From contig DUVN01000026.1 in NCBI GenBank assembly GCA_012841015.1, forward strand, positions 1-35,072: a stretch of DNA of 35,072 bases, read 5' to 3'. The notes beneath the pieces are model-generated. The model was given only the letters and a program-made list of their open reading frames with translations, did not search any database and was not told the origin of the DNA. Origin of the DNA: Clostridiaceae bacterium. GTDB lineage: Bacteria > Bacillota > Clostridia > Saccharofermentanales > DTU023. Shown here one piece after another: positions 33,599 through 35,072 of this stretch (position 1 is the stretch's first letter; each line of letters begins with the position of its first letter). A program made the position numbers and the translations under genes.

Positions 33599-35072
33599 AT
33601 GAACCACGTTACGAAAGACGCTGAGGCAACTCATGAAGAGGCAACAATGTATTCTGCTGCCGCAGGCAACAGCAACCCCTCTGTTGTTCCGAAAAAAGAG
33701 GCAGCAAGGAATGCGGACGGCAATTACAATATTCTGTTTGTGACGACTGATCAGGAGCGCTACTTTTCGGAATTCCCCGAAGGGACAAATTACAAGGCCC
33801 GCCAACTTCTTGCCGAACTTGGAACAACGTTTGAAAAGCATTATGTGTGCGCTAATGTTTCGACGTCTTCGCGCTCCGTAATCTATACGGGAACCCATGT
33901 AACGAACACGGAAATGCTGGACAATACAGATCTCCCCTGGCAGGGCGCGATGGACGAATCGTTAGTGACTGTCGGCGACAGGATGCGCGATGCAGGTTAT
34001 TACACTGCGTATAAGGGCAAATGGCACATGGGCGACGCGAGCATCTTGTCGGACGAAGCACAGCTCACAGACCTTGAAGGATACGGTTTTGCCGACTGGG
34101 GCGGCGTCGACCGACTCGGAAAAGTTTGCGAGGGCTTTGAAGCTGACCCTGAAATCATCTCCGAGGCTGTCACGTGGCTTGACAGTACAGGAAAACGACT
34201 CAACGCCGACGGACGGTCGTTCTTCCTCGCGGTCAATTTGATCAACCCGCATGACATCATGAACTACGATATCACAGGGTATAAGAGTGAATTTTTAAAG
34301 CTTGGAGGCAAGCCGGAAAGCGAGGTCTACGATAAAGCCTATTCTGATCCGCCTCCCGCCTCATGGGATTTTGATTTGAATGCACCTGATGTCCCTGAGG
34401 CGCTGCGCATTTATCAGAATCATTGGGGACTGCTCACAGGAACGATCAACGATAAAGCAGTGTGGAAGGACTACCAAGATTATTATTACAACTGTATACA
34501 AGACAACGACAACAGCCTCATGGAATTGCTTAACTATCTGACGAACAGCGGAATGCTTGACAACACGATTATCGTGTTCACGTCCGACCATGGGGAAATG
34601 CACGGAAGTCACGGGCTGAAAGGCAAGGGCGGCTTCCTCTATGATTACAACATCCACGTTCCGCTCTATATCGTCCATCCCGATTACGAAGGAGGTGAGG
34701 CCGTTTCAGCCATCACGAGCCATATGGATCTTGCGCCGACCTTTGTGGATATGGCAAACGTGCCGGATGAACAGAAAGAGAAAATAGCCGGCGATCTTGC
34801 CGGGGACAGCATGCTCAAGCTGATGAATGGCGCAGAAACCTCGATTCGAGACGGATCTCTGTTTTGCTTTGAGATGCTTTCTTTTATTTCGATGCGACTC
34901 AGTGTCGATGAATCCGGCAACAAAGTGAGTTCTCTCGACACCTCAGCTAGAGGCATCGTTCGCGGCATCGTAACAGATCGTTACAAATTTGTACGTTATT
35001 TCTCGCCGATCGGTTTCAATACGCCAACTACGATCGAGGAACTTCTATCGCATAACGACATTCAGCTGTTCG
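33599..35072 (+). CDS. Sulfatase family protein, Ser-type, 3' end outside the window
   Basis: An open frame of 491 codons runs from the ATG at 33599 (AAAAGGAGG upstream) to the window edge without a stop. After an N-terminal tail of about 40 Ala/Glu-rich residues the sulfatase fold begins with ILFVTTDQERY (metal ligand). NVSTSSRSVIYTG contains the position normally held by Cys or Ser of C/S-x-P-S-R. YYTAYKGKWHMGD, NLINPHD and FTSDHGEMHGSHG carry further metal and active-site residues. The modified residue would be Ser (STSSR), the type matured by anaerobic sulfatase-maturating enzymes; the usual Pro is replaced by Ser, so modification is not certain. There is no signal peptide, suggesting a cytoplasmic enzyme. 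It could also be a related phosphodiesterase or phosphonate monoester hydrolase. It lies 116 bases beyond the DUF1254 gene. Confidence 0.88.
   Translation, partial: MNHVTKDAEATHEEATMYSAAAGNSNPSVVPKKEAARNADGNYNILFVTTDQERYFSEFPEGTNYKARQLLAELGTTFEKHYVCANVSTSSRSVIYTGTHVTNTEMLDNTDLPWQGAMDESLVTVGDRMRDAGYYTAYKGKWHMGDASILSDEAQLTDLEGYGFADWGGVDRLGKVCEGFEADPEIISEAVTWLDSTGKRLNADGRSFFLAVNLINPHDIMNYDITGYKSEFLKLGGKPESEVYDKAYSDPPPASWDFDLNAPDVPEALRIYQNHWGLLTGTINDKAVWKDYQDYYYNCIQDNDNSLMELLNYLTNSGMLDNTIIVFTSDHGEMHGSHGLKGKGGFLYDYNIHVPLYIVHPDYEGGEAVSAITSHMDLAPTFVDMANVPDEQKEKIAGDLAGDSMLKLMNGAETSIRDGSLFCFEMLSFISMRLSVDESGNKVSSLDTSARGIVRGIVTDRYKFVRYFSPIGFNTPTTIEELLSHNDIQLF

Overview
The window looks like chromosome from a Gram-positive, probably anaerobic bacterium, most likely a Clostridia-type Firmicute. 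The reasons are a large SpaA/Cna-B repeat surface protein ending in a sortase-like LVKTG signal, strong AGGAGG-type ribosome binding sites, RsbU/RsbV-type partner-switching proteins and a corrinoid adenosyltransferase. Genus cannot be decided from the sequence alone.

Left part (1-8436, all minus strand): the start of a DUF1016/YhcG-type nuclease gene cut by the window edge; a GMP synthase whose glutaminase domain has lost its catalytic residues; a CobO/BtuR corrinoid adenosyltransferase; a three-gene ABC exporter (one ATPase, two ABC-2 permeases); and a zinc-ribbon membrane protein with a Pro/Gln-rich repeat. A 938-base divergent intergenic region follows, holding a degenerate tandem repeat with an exact 82-base period.

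Middle part (9375-14852, plus strand): two cell-surface proteins. The first is 1311 aa with an NlpC/P60-like N-terminal domain, ten SpaA-type domains and an LVKTG anchor. The second has one InlB-type B-repeat, a poly-threonine stalk and a C-terminal membrane anchor. A strong intrinsic terminator closes this part.

Right part (15157-35072, plus strand): a long tightly packed run of genes, probably an operon, around a 2986-aa nonribosomal peptide synthetase with the order A-T-C-A-T-C-A-T-R. It should make a three-unit product released reductively as an aldehyde or alcohol. Upstream lie a membrane acyltransferase homologue, a membrane-bound phosphatase/kinase fusion (sensor-HAMP-SpoIIE-HATPase), two STAS anti-anti-sigma-type proteins, a small ORF, an Sfp-type phosphopantetheinyl transferase and the internally deleted remnant of a second acyltransferase. 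Downstream come a MATE exporter fused to a degenerate RsbW-like HATPase domain, a PaaK-like acyl-CoA ligase, a DUF1254/DUF1214 protein and a Ser-type sulfatase cut by the right edge.

The most interesting idea is that a complete partner-switching module (phosphatase/kinase, two STAS switches and a pseudokinase-like domain fused to the exporter) is built into the peptide aldehyde gene cluster, so that export or synthesis is controlled post-translationally by an extracellular signal. The gene content is directly visible; the control hypothesis is inference.
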